Below the pieces are notes generated by a model, which searched no databases, had not been told where the DNA came from, and worked only from the letters and a program-made list of their open reading frames with translations. Source: a virus. From it: 41,442 bases of DNA. Position 1 is the first letter of the stretch; every line of letters starts with the position of its first letter. The position numbers and the translations under genes were made by a program. This document shows, piece by piece, positions 5,923 to 16,254 of the stretch. Location: positions 1-41,442 of IMG/VR virus record IMGVR_UViG_3300028837_000778; one strand, 5' to 3'.

Positions 5923-8298
5923 ATGGCAGTAATACCGAAGACTGTTGAAAAGAGAGTCAGCCATTTTCGGGCGGAAGATCTGGCGAGATTAAGCGAGGCA
6001 GAGAGGAAAGAGCTGCTTGCCGGCTTGTCCATCAAAGAAAAGGCTGCTCTTTTTTATAGCTGGGAGTTCTGGGCTAGGGAAAAACAACTACCGCCACCCG
6101 GCGATTGGTTTATCTGGTTGCTGTTATCCGGTAGAGGATTCGGGAAGGCTTTAGCCATTGACACGCCTATTATGACAATCAATGGTTTCAAGTCTATGGG
6201 AGATATTGATATAGGTGATACTGTTTATGATGCTGAGGGGCAACCAACCAATGTTATCTTTGTTACAGGTATTATGTATAACCACTCTTGCTACGAGGTG
6301 CTTTTCTCAGATGGTAGCACGATAATTGCAGATGCAGAGCACCTTTGGTTGACACATACCCATAATTCAAGAAAGGCTTTAGCGAGGGCAGAGAATCCAC
6401 GAGTGTTTGCGGTGGAGAGAACTACTGAGGATATTAAGGCTACTCTATATTGTGATGGTAGGGGTTCACTTAACCATTCTATTGAGTGTTGCAAACCGCT
6501 AAAATTTCCTCGTAGGAAGCTCATTGTTAATCCTTACACGCTTGGGGCTTGGTTAGGTGATGGCTCAAGTGCGGGGGCGGAGATTACGGGTAGAGATGAG
6601 GAAATATTAAACTGGATTCAGGCAGATGGTTATCAGGTTAAAGCATATAATATAAAGGCGGATAAAGCACCAAGATACGGGATAGGTGGTTTACATAGAG
6701 GTCTTAAAGCACTCAACCTATTAAAGAATAAACACATCCCTAAAATATACTTAACAGCCTCAGTTGAACAACGGATGGCATTACTACAGGGACTAATGGA
6801 TACTGACGGACACATAACACCAGAAGGTCACTGTGAGTTTTGTTCTATGAAATGGGATTTAGCCGAGGGCGTTTATACTCTTTGTTCTACTCTAGGGATA
6901 AAAGCAGTTCTCTCTACTGGTAGGGCTACGATAAATGGCAAGGATTGTGGGGGAAAATACAGGGTAACATTCACTCCATATATTCCAATATTCAGATTAC
7001 AGCGTAAATTGGCGAGGGTTAAGCAAAAAGGTAATCAGGCATTACGACAAAACAGACGGTATATTGTTGACATTAAGTCTATTCCCAGTTGTGCGGTTAA
7101 ATGTATAAGTGTTGATTCGCCGTCACATCTCTATCTTGCTGGAAAGTCCTTGATTCCGACACACAATACTCGCTCATTAACCGAACTGGTTAGAAAATGG
7201 GCTTATGAGAAATATAGCCCTATCGCTATTGTCGGTCAGACTAAAGGTGATGTCAGGGATACGCTGGTTGAGGTTGGGGATAGCTCAATTCTAAAGATTA
7301 GCCCACCCTGGTTTATGCCGGAGTATGAGCCGTCAAAAAGAAGATTGACCTGGCCGAATGGTGTGCAGGCGATTATCTATTCAGGGGATGAACCTGACCA
7401 GTTAAGGGGGCCTCAGCATTGTAAAGCTGCTGTAGACGAATTAGCCAAGTTCCAATACGCACAGGAGTCGTGGGACAACCTTCTGATGGGCTTGAGGATT
7501 GGCGATAAGCCACAGGTGGTAGTAGCGACTACACCACGCCCTATCCAGATTATTAAAGACCTGCTCAAGGATAAAAGAGCAGTCGTTACCAGAGGGCATA
7601 CACTTGAAAATCAGGCTAACCTCGCCCCCGAGTTTCTGTCCTATATTATGTCAAAATATCAGGGGACTAAACTGGGCAGGCAGGAGCTTGCAGGGGAAGT
7701 TCTCTCCTCTATGGAAGGGCTGGTCTATGATGCCTTTAAACCTGATATGTCTATCATACCAAGGTTTGCTATACCTGAAGACTGGCCGAGATACTTCGGG
7801 ATGGACTTCGGCAGAGTAAATACAGCAGCCGTCTGGTATGCTATGGAGCCGGAGACAGGCTTTCTGTATCTCTACAGGGCATATAAGGCAAAGGCAAGCG
7901 TGGTAGAACACGCTGCCAAGTTCAGGGAACTGAGTAGAGGTGAGAATTTCAGGCGCAAGGTTGGGGGCAATCATCAGGAGCAAGAGGCAAGGGATGGCTA
8001 TGACATCGCTGGGTGGAAACTATTAGAACCCAAAATCAGCAACGATAAGTGGGAGAGAATACGGCGGGTCAACTCTCTCCACGCCCAGAATAAGATATAT
8101 GTATTCAGCGATTTGAACGAGTATATTGACGAGAAGATGTCCTTCTCTTACGAGATTGACAAAGAGGATAACCTGATAGAAGGCAAGATTCACAATGAGT
8201 CTACATTTCACTTTATGTCTGCCGAGAGCTATATCCTCAGCGAGTTTGAGCCGGACATAGGAAAAAAGATTAAGGGGCAGGTAGTCTGGCACTACTGA
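5923..8298 (+). CDS. terL: Terminase large subunit, interrupted by an intein
   Basis: 791 codons encode N-extein (residues 1-75), intein (76-415) and C-extein (416-791). The joined terminase would be 451 aa. The intein splits Walker A, SGRGFGK / T. The C-extein has a Walker B region (AAVDELAKF), the coupling motif VVVATTPRP, and an RNase H-like nuclease with MDFGRVNTAAVWY and later acidic residues. It powers DNA packaging and cuts the concatemer. Without protein splicing the ATPase site would be destroyed, so splicing is required. It is preceded by the homing endonuclease and membrane-protein genes. Confidence 0.92.
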   Translation: MAVIPKTVEKRVSHFRAEDLARLSEAERKELLAGLSIKEKAALFYSWEFWAREKQLPPPGDWFIWLLLSGRGFGKALAIDTPIMTINGFKSMGDIDIGDTVYDAEGQPTNVIFVTGIMYNHSCYEVLFSDGSTIIADAEHLWLTHTHNSRKALARAENPRVFAVERTTEDIKATLYCDGRGSLNHSIECCKPLKFPRRKLIVNPYTLGAWLGDGSSAGAEITGRDEEILNWIQADGYQVKAYNIKADKAPRYGIGGLHRGLKALNLLKNKHIPKIYLTASVEQRMALLQGLMDTDGHITPEGHCEFCSMKWDLAEGVYTLCSTLGIKAVLSTGRATINGKDCGGKYRVTFTPYIPIFRLQRKLARVKQKGNQALRQNRRYIVDIKSIPSCAVKCISVDSPSHLYLAGKSLIPTHNTRSLTELVRKWAYEKYSPIAIVGQTKGDVRDTLVEVGDSSILKISPPWFMPEYEPSKRRLTWPNGVQAIIYSGDEPDQLRGPQHCKAAVDELAKFQYAQESWDNLLMGLRIGDKPQVVVATTPRPIQIIKDLLKDKRAVVTRGHTLENQANLAPEFLSYIMSKYQGTKLGRQELAGEVLSSMEGLVYDAFKPDMSIIPRFAIPEDWPRYFGMDFGRVNTAAVWYAMEPETGFLYLYRAYKAKASVVEHAAKFRELSRGENFRRKVGGNHQEQEARDGYDIAGWKLLEPKISNDKWERIRRVNSLHAQNKIYVFSDLNEYIDEKMSFSYEIDKEDNLIEGKIHNESTFHFMSAESYILSEFEPDIGKKIKGQVVWHY
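6148..7167 (+). mobile_element. Ala1-type intein with LAGLIDADG endonuclease in terL
   Basis: 340 residues. Block A is ALAIDTPIMTINGFKSM, starting with Ala instead of Cys or Ser. Block B carries ADAEHLWLTHT. The endonuclease motifs are YTLGAWLGDGSS and LLQGLMDTDGHI, a two-motif LAGLIDADG enzyme. Block F/G is SPSHLYLAGKSLIPTHN, followed by Thr as the +1 residue. Ala1 inteins use a variant mechanism in which the +1 residue attacks the N-terminal junction directly. The insertion lies between Lys and Thr of Walker A, a highly conserved target. Confidence 0.92.
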
Positions 8299-8311
8299 TT
8301 TGGAGGCAACT

Positions 8312-10012
8312 ATGGAGATAACTCCTTCACAAGCGTTGCAAATGTATAAAGACAAAGAGAGCGAGTTCAGTGCTCTCCGTAAACGGCAAAAATTGGATGC
8401 CGATTTTTCCAAGAAAAAAAAGTTCATTATGAAAGATGACGCTGGAAAGGCAATCCCGAAATGCTTTAATGTAACCCTTCCCAAAGCAGTCAATTTTGCC
8501 AATAGAGCCAATGCAATTCTCTCATCGGCTAATGAACGTGTAGTGGTTGAAGGGGTTGGTTTAAGTGATGAAGATACATCCAAAAAGGAGAATTTTTTTA
8601 ATGAAGCTCTGGCAATAGCCGATAAGTATGTGCCACGCAAGATAGGCAGGCTTTTCCCTTTTACCGCCGGTCAGGCTAATTTGCGAGGTAGAGTTGCCAG
8701 AAGAGTAATTATTGAAATAGATGACGAAGGTAATCTCAGGGTAGAAATAATGCCCTGGGATACCCTTTTTGCTAATTGGGACTACGATTCAGACGGTCTT
8801 GCCTGGGCAGCTAACCCAATGAGGCGCAGTAAATCCTTGATAGAATCTGAATATCCCAATGCTAAGATAGGCGGAAAAACAGGTAAGGTCTTGGATTGTT
8901 GGACAAGGACTTCAAATCACGTTTTTGTTGACGAGAAACATATTGACACATATCCCAATCCACGAGGGTATGTTCCAGTCGCCGTGTCCTATACCTCTGC
9001 TGGTTTACCATTCTTTGATGACGATATGGAAGAAAACCTTGGGGAGTCTATCTTCTGGCAAATCAGAGACTTGTTTGATGAGGCTAACAGGGTAGCTTCC
9101 GTTGCGATGACCCTGCACGTTGGCTCTCTTTTTCCGCCTGTTCAAAAGCCCTATCAAGAGATACCGAATGAGAAACCAGAATCTCCTTATGGCGGGACAT
9201 CAACAGTAGTTCCTTATAAGACAGATGATGGCGAATACAAAGCGTTTCCACGTCAGGATTTATACCAGGCAACTAGATTTATATGGTCTCTTATTGATTC
9301 CCATATTCAACAGGGTAGTTTTTCAACTATTGAGTTCGGAACATTACAGTTTCCTCTTTCTGCTGTAGCTCTTGAAGGGCTGGCAGAAGGGCGGGAACTT
9401 GTTTTGTTGCCATCCTTACAGGCTATATCAGAGGTAGAGTTGCAAACCTGCCAGATGATAAAAGACCAATTCATTAAACTTGGCAAAACAGTTGAGATTG
9501 CCGGCGAAGGGAAAAGGGCTACTTATTCCCCCAAAGATATTGACGGTGAATATAAAATCTCATTCAAATACTTCACGGGAAGTCGGAAATATGCGCTGGC
9601 TGGTATATCCGAGGCACAGGCATTAAAGCCTCTTGGCGTGGTCAGTGATGACTATATTCGGAGAGAGCTTATCAAAGTTGATAATCCTGATGAGGAAAAG
9701 GACAAACTGCATACCCAGCAACTTGAGGAAAGCAATCCCAATATCAAGGTCTATAATCAGATAAAAAGCCTGATTGAACAGGAGAGATGGGCGGAAGCGT
9801 GGATGCAGCGCAAATTACTTATGGATATGATTAAAGCACAGTATGCCCCTCAACCAGTAGAACAAAACGGACAGAAGGGGCAATCTGAATTGGCTATGCC
9901 TTTGTTCGCTGGTGCGCCGAGCAAGGTAGGTGGCAGGCAACCAGGGGGGATAACTGCCGAAGAGTCAAGGAAAGCTGCCGCCGTTCAGGAATATGAGACA
10001 GAGGAGGCATAA
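8312..10012 (+). CDS. Portal protein
   Basis: 566 aa. It directly follows terL and precedes the capsid genes, the usual portal position. Length and features (PKAVNFANRANAILSSANE, EIMPWDTLFANWDYDSDG, a long helical C-terminal tail with LLMDMIKAQYAPQP) agree with large portal-type connectors. The start is ATG 8312, five to six bases after TTGGAGG, rather than the in-frame TTG at 8300 that lies within the Shine-Dalgarno site. It forms the dodecameric DNA channel. Confidence 0.72.
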   Translation: MEITPSQALQMYKDKESEFSALRKRQKLDADFSKKKKFIMKDDAGKAIPKCFNVTLPKAVNFANRANAILSSANERVVVEGVGLSDEDTSKKENFFNEALAIADKYVPRKIGRLFPFTAGQANLRGRVARRVIIEIDDEGNLRVEIMPWDTLFANWDYDSDGLAWAANPMRRSKSLIESEYPNAKIGGKTGKVLDCWTRTSNHVFVDEKHIDTYPNPRGYVPVAVSYTSAGLPFFDDDMEENLGESIFWQIRDLFDEANRVASVAMTLHVGSLFPPVQKPYQEIPNEKPESPYGGTSTVVPYKTDDGEYKAFPRQDLYQATRFIWSLIDSHIQQGSFSTIEFGTLQFPLSAVALEGLAEGRELVLLPSLQAISEVELQTCQMIKDQFIKLGKTVEIAGEGKRATYSPKDIDGEYKISFKYFTGSRKYALAGISEAQALKPLGVVSDDYIRRELIKVDNPDEEKDKLHTQQLEESNPNIKVYNQIKSLIEQERWAEAWMQRKLLMDMIKAQYAPQPVEQNGQKGQSELAMPLFAGAPSKVGGRQPGGITAEESRKAAAVQEYETEEA

Positions 10013-10013
10013 G

Positions 10014-10157
10014 GTGGCTATAAAGAAATTTACTATGAAAGATGTGGACGAGGAGATAGTCCAGATTATTGAACAGGCACAGGGCGGGACATCACAACCG
10101 CCTAAACTACTTCAAACACTATTGGAAAAAGCAAAGGCAAAGAGGGCTGGCAAATAG
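10014..10157 (+). CDS. Small helical protein, 47 aa
   Basis: It reads from GTG 10014 to TAG 10157 and contains KFTMKDVDEEIVQIIEQAQ and LLQTLLEKAKAKRAGK. It starts two bases after the portal stop behind GAGGAGG, and the next gene begins two bases after its stop. The charge pattern suggests a coiled helix. Tight packing supports expression; function unknown. Confidence 0.55.
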   Translation: MAIKKFTMKDVDEEIVQIIEQAQGGTSQPPKLLQTLLEKAKAKRAGK

Positions 10158-10158
10158 A

Positions 10159-13100
10159 ATGGTAATGCCTGAAACAAAAAAACCATACTTGGGTGGCTTT
10201 GATAATATAGATGAGATAGTAAAAGCTGCCCGTAAATTCAGGGAACACGCTGAGGAAACTACTCTGCGTGGGATACTATCAAAGCACTTTGAAGCTAAGC
10301 CAGAAGAGCCTTATTTTATTTCTGGCAAGCAGGCGCAGGCTTTTGGATTTGATATACCTGAAGAATGGCAGTTGAAAGCCTTTAAGGAAACTACCGATGA
10401 GGGAGATATTATCCAATTCAGTGAGGTTACTCCTTCAGGCTGGGAAGTCGCTGGTGAAGATTTGATTATCTCCCCTCAAGGTCAGAAGATGACTATTGAG
10501 GAAACGAGAGAATTAAAAGATACTTTTCCAGAATGGAGCACTTTCTGGCAAGCCCCTGAGCAGGTTACTCCAGAAGCACCCGTAGAAGCTGTAATAGCCC
10601 CACAAGGTTTCATTTGGGACTTTGAGAGAGCACAGTATGTTCCAGCCACTTTTGACCTTGAGGTAACTAAGAAGTTTTATAAAGAGCATCCTGAACTATT
10701 GCCGGAAGGAATCTCACCAGCATTGACACCTGCTGAGGTAGAGGAACTCATAGCCGAGCAAGAGATAAAACAGGAGCAAACAACAAGAGCCTTTGTTAAT
10801 ATCTTCCCTGAATTAGAGCCAGAGGAAGGGCAGACTTATGAGCAGCTTGTTGCTGAGACCTTGACACAGGTAAGTGTGAATGAGGAAGTTCAGGACTGGT
10901 TCACATCTGGTATTCTTGAAAAAGGCAGAACCCCTGAGACGGAAGCAATACTAAGGCAATTTGGTTTTACCGATAAGGGTATAACTGATTTCTTCGGGGT
11001 ACCTTCTGAAAGAGAAAGAGCACAGGCTACTTTAGGGATTTCTTGGGAAGAGGCAACCACTGGCAAATTTGAGTGGAAAGAATTAGGCAATCTCGCTTTA
11101 GCTTCTATCGGTGTCGTTTTCGGGCCGGTAGAGAAATATGTTGTGCGTCCTTGGGAAACTGCTATCCTAGAAGCACGGAGTAGACTGGAGGTTACTAGGG
11201 GGACGGATAGAGAAATTGACAGAGTTACACTCCAGAGATTAGATGAACTTAGAGATAAATACGGATGGGCTTCCGCTTTAGTTGACGAAGATGTTAGCGA
11301 TATATGGCGAAATTATTTAGAAGAGACACAAGGCGGAACAAAAGTATTGCTCACTGTATTGGACTTTGCTAATCCAGCCTTTCTCATTCCTATAGGTGGG
11401 ACATTCGGACTGATAGCCAGATTTACCAGCAAGGTTCCTGTTATTGGTAAGAGTCTTGGCTATGTTGCCAAAGGGGTTAATGCTGTTGAAAGGGGGATGG
11501 CCAAGCCGATTTCAAAACCATTGGAGCTGGGGGTTAAGGGTTTGGAGCGGGTCGGGATGAGTCTCGGTGAAAAGGCTAGTGCACAATTACTGAAGCGTTC
11601 ACAAAAATTGGTAATGGATATTGCTGATAGCGAGGCAATTATCAATGGCGTGGTAGTAGATAATTGGTTGAGACGGTCTATTCAATTTGCTTCAAAAATA
11701 CCATTCGTAAAAGCGGGTATTCAAAGAACTCTCGGCACGCATATCTTGGTAGATAAGACTGGCAAGGTGGTGATGGATGTTGTCGGGCGAGGTGCTATCC
11801 TCAATGCTCAGATACGCAAGATGGGTGTTAATCTCGCTAATATAAAGAAGCAGGAGTTGCGGGCAGTCCTGCCTAACCCGATAGAAGGGTTTGGCTTTAA
11901 TAAACAGGCGTTCTCTTCCGTTATGGCAAAGAAATTGCTACCTGCTTACAGCGAACAAAAAGCGGTGGCAGGCACACTGGAGCATATTTTCTCTCATCCA
12001 GAAATGTATAAGTTATCCGAAAGACAACTTCAATACATCACTCGGTTCAATGAGTTGCAGGACAGCGTTCTCAATCTGCTGGTCAAAGAAGGCATACCAC
12101 CTGAACATCTGATTGAAGATTGGGTGCATCGTGTTATCGTTGACGCTTCGCCATCTCCTATAAAGGCTAAAAGACCTAGAGCGATTGGAGCTATTCCATC
12201 ATACGAAAGACCACGCAAGTTTGACACAATGGCTGAAGGTATTGAGTGGTTTATGAAGCATCCCGAATATGGTAAGGCTTATGCTAATAATCCTGAACTC
12301 TTGATAGGGCGGTATGTGGAGGAGGCTTTCAATAAGATAGCTGGAGAGAGATTTGTAAAATACACTGGCGAGTTTGGCATAACCCCTGCTGAAAGAGTAG
12401 CACAGAGATTTCCTGAGCTTGTAGAGAGAGCGCAACTAACCAAGACCGAACTGGCTGATGCTGCTAAGTTTCAATCTATTATCCTGAGAGCAAGCAGGGG
12501 GGAGAAGCTGCCTGAGCAAACCTTGAAGGCTATGGAAAGTAGATTCCCTGAGATGGGGGCGAAACTGAGGGCGTTAGTTAAAGAGCCAGCTAGAGATATT
12601 CCTCACAGCACACAAGCACAGGGTTTGCTTGAGAAATATAAGCCATTACTCAGGGAAGTGGAGTCTGTTGATTTTCTCAAGAACCCGAAGGAATATGACC
12701 TTGCCGTTAAAAAGCTAGAGGGTTTTGTTGAGACGCTATCTGGAAGTGAGCGAAGTATTTTAGACAAGGCTTTAGAAGTAGACGCTCTCCTGAAAACGGC
12801 TGGCAAAGACCTATTCGGCTACCCTGCACCACTTAATATGTCTGCGTCAATCACTACAAAGAAGGTGGCTTTTGAGGCTCTCAAAAAAGAAGCTAAGGCT
12901 CTCGTTGAAACTAGGAAAGCACCTTTTTGGCAAGCCAGAACCGCTAAAGCGGAAAAGATGGAGCAATTAAGGAGACCTGAGCTTGGCGAGGGATATATCC
13001 AGGCTCCATTTGCTAGTGGCAAGATTTATCAGCAGGACTTCATAGATAGTTTTAATAAGTTTTTCGGCTATGAACCTGGCTCAGCTATTCTGAAGCCTAT

Positions 13101-16100
13101 AGCTGATACGGCTGGTGTTCTAAGGATTACTAAGGCAGCTTTAGACTTCTCTGCGATGGCTATTCAGGGCTTGACTTCCTTCGGTTTGGCACACGCCTAT
13201 ATGCTGGTTAATCCAAAGAAAGGTGCTCAGCTTATGGGGCAGTGGTATAAGGCGACCGCATATTCTATAAGAGGCTTCTTTGACCCACAGAGCATAGCTA
13301 AATATATCGCTAAGAATACTGCCACTGCTACACAACGAGTCTCATTTGGCGGTAGCTCAAGGTCTATTGATTACTTTGCAGCATTGGAAGCCAGACATGG
13401 AATTGGCGGTCTTGGAGAAGCTGCACTACGGAAGCTACCATTGAAACCTTTCCAGAGGGCGGAGACTTCGTTCTTCGGCTTCAGCGAGATAGTAAGGGAT
13501 GAGTTCTGGAGGATATTGTCTCCAAAAGCCATCAAGCAAGGTAAGGGTTTTGAATTAGCTAGGCATCTTGACCTTTCTACTGGCATAACTGAGGCAGCAT
13601 TCCAAGGAGTGCCGTTGACCACAAGGCAATTAGAACAATCGTTCTTATGGTTTGCCCCTAACTATACCAGAGCTAGTCTTACTTTGGTGGCTGATATATT
13701 CAGGGGTGGAATGTCTGGTGAAATGGCTCGCAAGTCCCTCGGTGCTTTGCTCGGTGCTGGTGTAGGTTACTATTCTGTTACTCAATATGCCAGTGCTATT
13801 TTAGCAGGCAAAAGTGAAGATGAAGCTATGGAAGCTATTATGGAAGGATTGGGTGTAGAGACTGACCCGATAACAGGCGAGTCGGAATGGAAACCTACTG
13901 GTAGGTTTATGACACTAAAAGTAGGAAATTACAACTTCGGGATTGGTGGGTTCTGGTATGGTCTGGTAAGGTTATCTGGCAATATAATGGCTACTATCAA
14001 TGAAGTTGGTGAGAGAGAACGCATTGACCTTGTTCGTATCTTGAAGCACGGTAGCCTCAATAAGCAGGATAACCCCTTTATATCGTGGTGGTATTCTAGG
14101 TCATCTCCTTTCACCGGCACAGGGTTTGAATTAGCTACTGGACGGGATTATCTTGGTTATCCCATTGAAACTCCAGAAGAATACGCCAAGTATATTGCCA
14201 CACGTTTTGAGCCTATCTGGATGGAGCAGGGCTTGAACTGGATGATACCCGGGATGGCGAGAGACAATGAGATACCCGAAGGTGATGCCAGACTTGCCAT
14301 CGTTCCTGTTGAGGTATTTGGATTGAGAACATTTCCTGATAGTGCTTGGGTGGACTTTTACGATAAAGCGAATGAGATTATAAAACAGATACCGGAGGAT
14401 GAACTTGACGAGAAACAGATAGAGGCTTGGAAAGCTGGTAAATTGACCTGGAGTGGACTCACTGAGATACAAAAGATGGACTTACTCAATCGCTATCCTG
14501 ACCTTTTTGAGCAATATGAGGAAGCGCAGGCTGATTCAGCAATCAGGGCAACACCTCAATGGAAGTCCTACCAAAGCAGGATAGAGGAAGAACGGGATAT
14601 TTATCTTGATAGGCTCGCTCAATTAACTGAGCAACTACAAAAGGGTGAAATAGATACCAGAGAATATCGGGAGAAGGCTGGGGAAGCTGGGCAGAACTTT
14701 GGGGCAGTTATGGATGGTATGTCCAGAGACCCACACTATGCGGAAATATACGAATACTTTGAAACTAAACAATCAAAGGGAGATGAATATGGCTATCACG
14801 ACTCAGTGGCTTTAGCTGAATTCCAATCTACTATTCTTTACGCTGAGGACTTGATTGATTCCAAGGGTGATTATGACTGGGATGAAAGGGATAGACTCAT
14901 TGATGAGTTTATTGGTAAATATGGCGAGGATATTTATCAGCGAATACAAATTTATCTATCTCAAAAGAAAGAGCAAAAAGGCGTTCCGCCAATATGGATA
15001 AGAAAAGCAGAAGACACCGAGAAGCTAGGGCGTAGCTACTGGAGGTTGCCTTATAAACCAATCTACGAGATGGATACTGAAGATGAAGCAGATGGTAATA
15101 TTCCTAGCGAATATAAGGCTTTATGGCTGGGTTATCAGGGTGCTACTGATAAAGAGTCTTTTCTTGAAAAGCATCCTGAGTTAGCTAAGGATTGGCGTGC
15201 TGAATACCGGCTTGCCAATCCCGAAGATGATGCTAGATTGGCTTTATGGGGGTATGGAGGGAAACTCCAATCTATGGAGGCGTATAACCTAGTTGAGAAG
15301 TGGGGTCAAGAACTTGGCATCCCACTTGAGCAGATGGGGCTAGGCTTACCACCAAGAAGTTTGATTGGGAACTACTTTGAACTCAATGAGATAGTCAGGA
15401 ATACCAGTGGGGGAAGCAGAGAAGCTAAACTTTACAAGCTGGAAAATCCCGATTATCTTGCATTTGGGGTGGAGAACTTGGACTGGTCTGATTTAGCTGA
15501 TGAAAGCATAGATGCTCTAAGGTTGCAGGTGAAGTATAAAGACCTATATAGCCTCTATGAAGCCTACGGAGATAGAAAATCAGACCAATATATCAAGGAC
15601 AGTAAAGATAGACAGGCAACTAGGGAGAAGCTACTTGCGGATAATCCTGAGTTCAGGGATGACCGTAGGAGAGTGGATGCCTACCAGATGAATTTACCTA
15701 TGGAGCTGATAGAGAATTATGTGGAGTTTTATAGCCTTCCATCTTCTGGTTTCTGGCGGGAGCGGTATCGCTTGGAAAACTCTCGTTTCAATGAATCAAT
15801 GATAGACTTGGCTGGGCTAGTACCGTTTGACCCTGATTACAAAGTGCCTGATATAAGATACGATGAGATATATGAGAATTGGAAAGAATTGTTTGATGCC
15901 TATGATGATGTAATAGGCACGGAAACAGAAAGAAAAGTAGCAAGAGGAAAAATCCTTGCTGATAATCCTGACTTTGCGAGTGATAGGCGAAGGAGGGAGG
16001 CTTACGGGAAGTTCGTCCCAGAGAAGCATATTGAAACCTATGTATCCTACTTTGAAGTTCCTGGGAAGCCCGATGACTACCCTAAAAATGTCTCCTACTA

Positions 16101-16254
16101 TGAAGATGATTGGTTCTTAATGGAACACGAGGACTTCTATAAAATTGTCTACCTCGGCATAATGGGAAACAAAGAGAGAGATTTTTCAGAAGTACCTACT
16201 CGTAAGATACTGAATAAATACCTCACCTATCTTGATAAGAATGAGGGCCAATAG
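10159..16254 (+). CDS. Giant putative internal virion / ejection protein, 2031 aa
   Basis: One uninterrupted frame, starting at ATG 10159 just after the small 47-aa gene. The N-terminal third is acidic and helical. Hydrophobic stretches lie around residues 420-450 (VLDFANPAFLIPIGGTFGLI) and 1190-1215, after the motif FLWFAPNYTRASL. The C-terminus has two related segments near residues 1820 and 1928 (LADNPEFRDDRRR, LADNPDFASDRRR). Its position between portal and scaffold resembles MuF or large internal virion proteins. A role in DNA ejection or as a polyvalent virion protein is inferred; I recognise no enzymatic motif. Confidence 0.6.
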   Translation: MVMPETKKPYLGGFDNIDEIVKAARKFREHAEETTLRGILSKHFEAKPEEPYFISGKQAQAFGFDIPEEWQLKAFKETTDEGDIIQFSEVTPSGWEVAGEDLIISPQGQKMTIEETRELKDTFPEWSTFWQAPEQVTPEAPVEAVIAPQGFIWDFERAQYVPATFDLEVTKKFYKEHPELLPEGISPALTPAEVEELIAEQEIKQEQTTRAFVNIFPELEPEEGQTYEQLVAETLTQVSVNEEVQDWFTSGILEKGRTPETEAILRQFGFTDKGITDFFGVPSERERAQATLGISWEEATTGKFEWKELGNLALASIGVVFGPVEKYVVRPWETAILEARSRLEVTRGTDREIDRVTLQRLDELRDKYGWASALVDEDVSDIWRNYLEETQGGTKVLLTVLDFANPAFLIPIGGTFGLIARFTSKVPVIGKSLGYVAKGVNAVERGMAKPISKPLELGVKGLERVGMSLGEKASAQLLKRSQKLVMDIADSEAIINGVVVDNWLRRSIQFASKIPFVKAGIQRTLGTHILVDKTGKVVMDVVGRGAILNAQIRKMGVNLANIKKQELRAVLPNPIEGFGFNKQAFSSVMAKKLLPAYSEQKAVAGTLEHIFSHPEMYKLSERQLQYITRFNELQDSVLNLLVKEGIPPEHLIEDWVHRVIVDASPSPIKAKRPRAIGAIPSYERPRKFDTMAEGIEWFMKHPEYGKAYANNPELLIGRYVEEAFNKIAGERFVKYTGEFGITPAERVAQRFPELVERAQLTKTELADAAKFQSIILRASRGEKLPEQTLKAMESRFPEMGAKLRALVKEPARDIPHSTQAQGLLEKYKPLLREVESVDFLKNPKEYDLAVKKLEGFVETLSGSERSILDKALEVDALLKTAGKDLFGYPAPLNMSASITTKKVAFEALKKEAKALVETRKAPFWQARTAKAEKMEQLRRPELGEGYIQAPFASGKIYQQDFIDSFNKFFGYEPGSAILKPIADTAGVLRITKAALDFSAMAIQGLTSFGLAHAYMLVNPKKGAQLMGQWYKATAYSIRGFFDPQSIAKYIAKNTATATQRVSFGGSSRSIDYFAALEARHGIGGLGEAALRKLPLKPFQRAETSFFGFSEIVRDEFWRILSPKAIKQGKGFELARHLDLSTGITEAAFQGVPLTTRQLEQSFLWFAPNYTRASLTLVADIFRGGMSGEMARKSLGALLGAGVGYYSVTQYASAILAGKSEDEAMEAIMEGLGVETDPITGESEWKPTGRFMTLKVGNYNFGIGGFWYGLVRLSGNIMATINEVGERERIDLVRILKHGSLNKQDNPFISWWYSRSSPFTGTGFELATGRDYLGYPIETPEEYAKYIATRFEPIWMEQGLNWMIPGMARDNEIPEGDARLAIVPVEVFGLRTFPDSAWVDFYDKANEIIKQIPEDELDEKQIEAWKAGKLTWSGLTEIQKMDLLNRYPDLFEQYEEAQADSAIRATPQWKSYQSRIEEERDIYLDRLAQLTEQLQKGEIDTREYREKAGEAGQNFGAVMDGMSRDPHYAEIYEYFETKQSKGDEYGYHDSVALAEFQSTILYAEDLIDSKGDYDWDERDRLIDEFIGKYGEDIYQRIQIYLSQKKEQKGVPPIWIRKAEDTEKLGRSYWRLPYKPIYEMDTEDEADGNIPSEYKALWLGYQGATDKESFLEKHPELAKDWRAEYRLANPEDDARLALWGYGGKLQSMEAYNLVEKWGQELGIPLEQMGLGLPPRSLIGNYFELNEIVRNTSGGSREAKLYKLENPDYLAFGVENLDWSDLADESIDALRLQVKYKDLYSLYEAYGDRKSDQYIKDSKDRQATREKLLADNPEFRDDRRRVDAYQMNLPMELIENYVEFYSLPSSGFWRERYRLENSRFNESMIDLAGLVPFDPDYKVPDIRYDEIYENWKELFDAYDDVIGTETERKVARGKILADNPDFASDRRRREAYGKFVPEKHIETYVSYFEVPGKPDDYPKNVSYYEDDWFLMEHEDFYKIVYLGIMGNKERDFSEVPTRKILNKYLTYLDKNEGQ

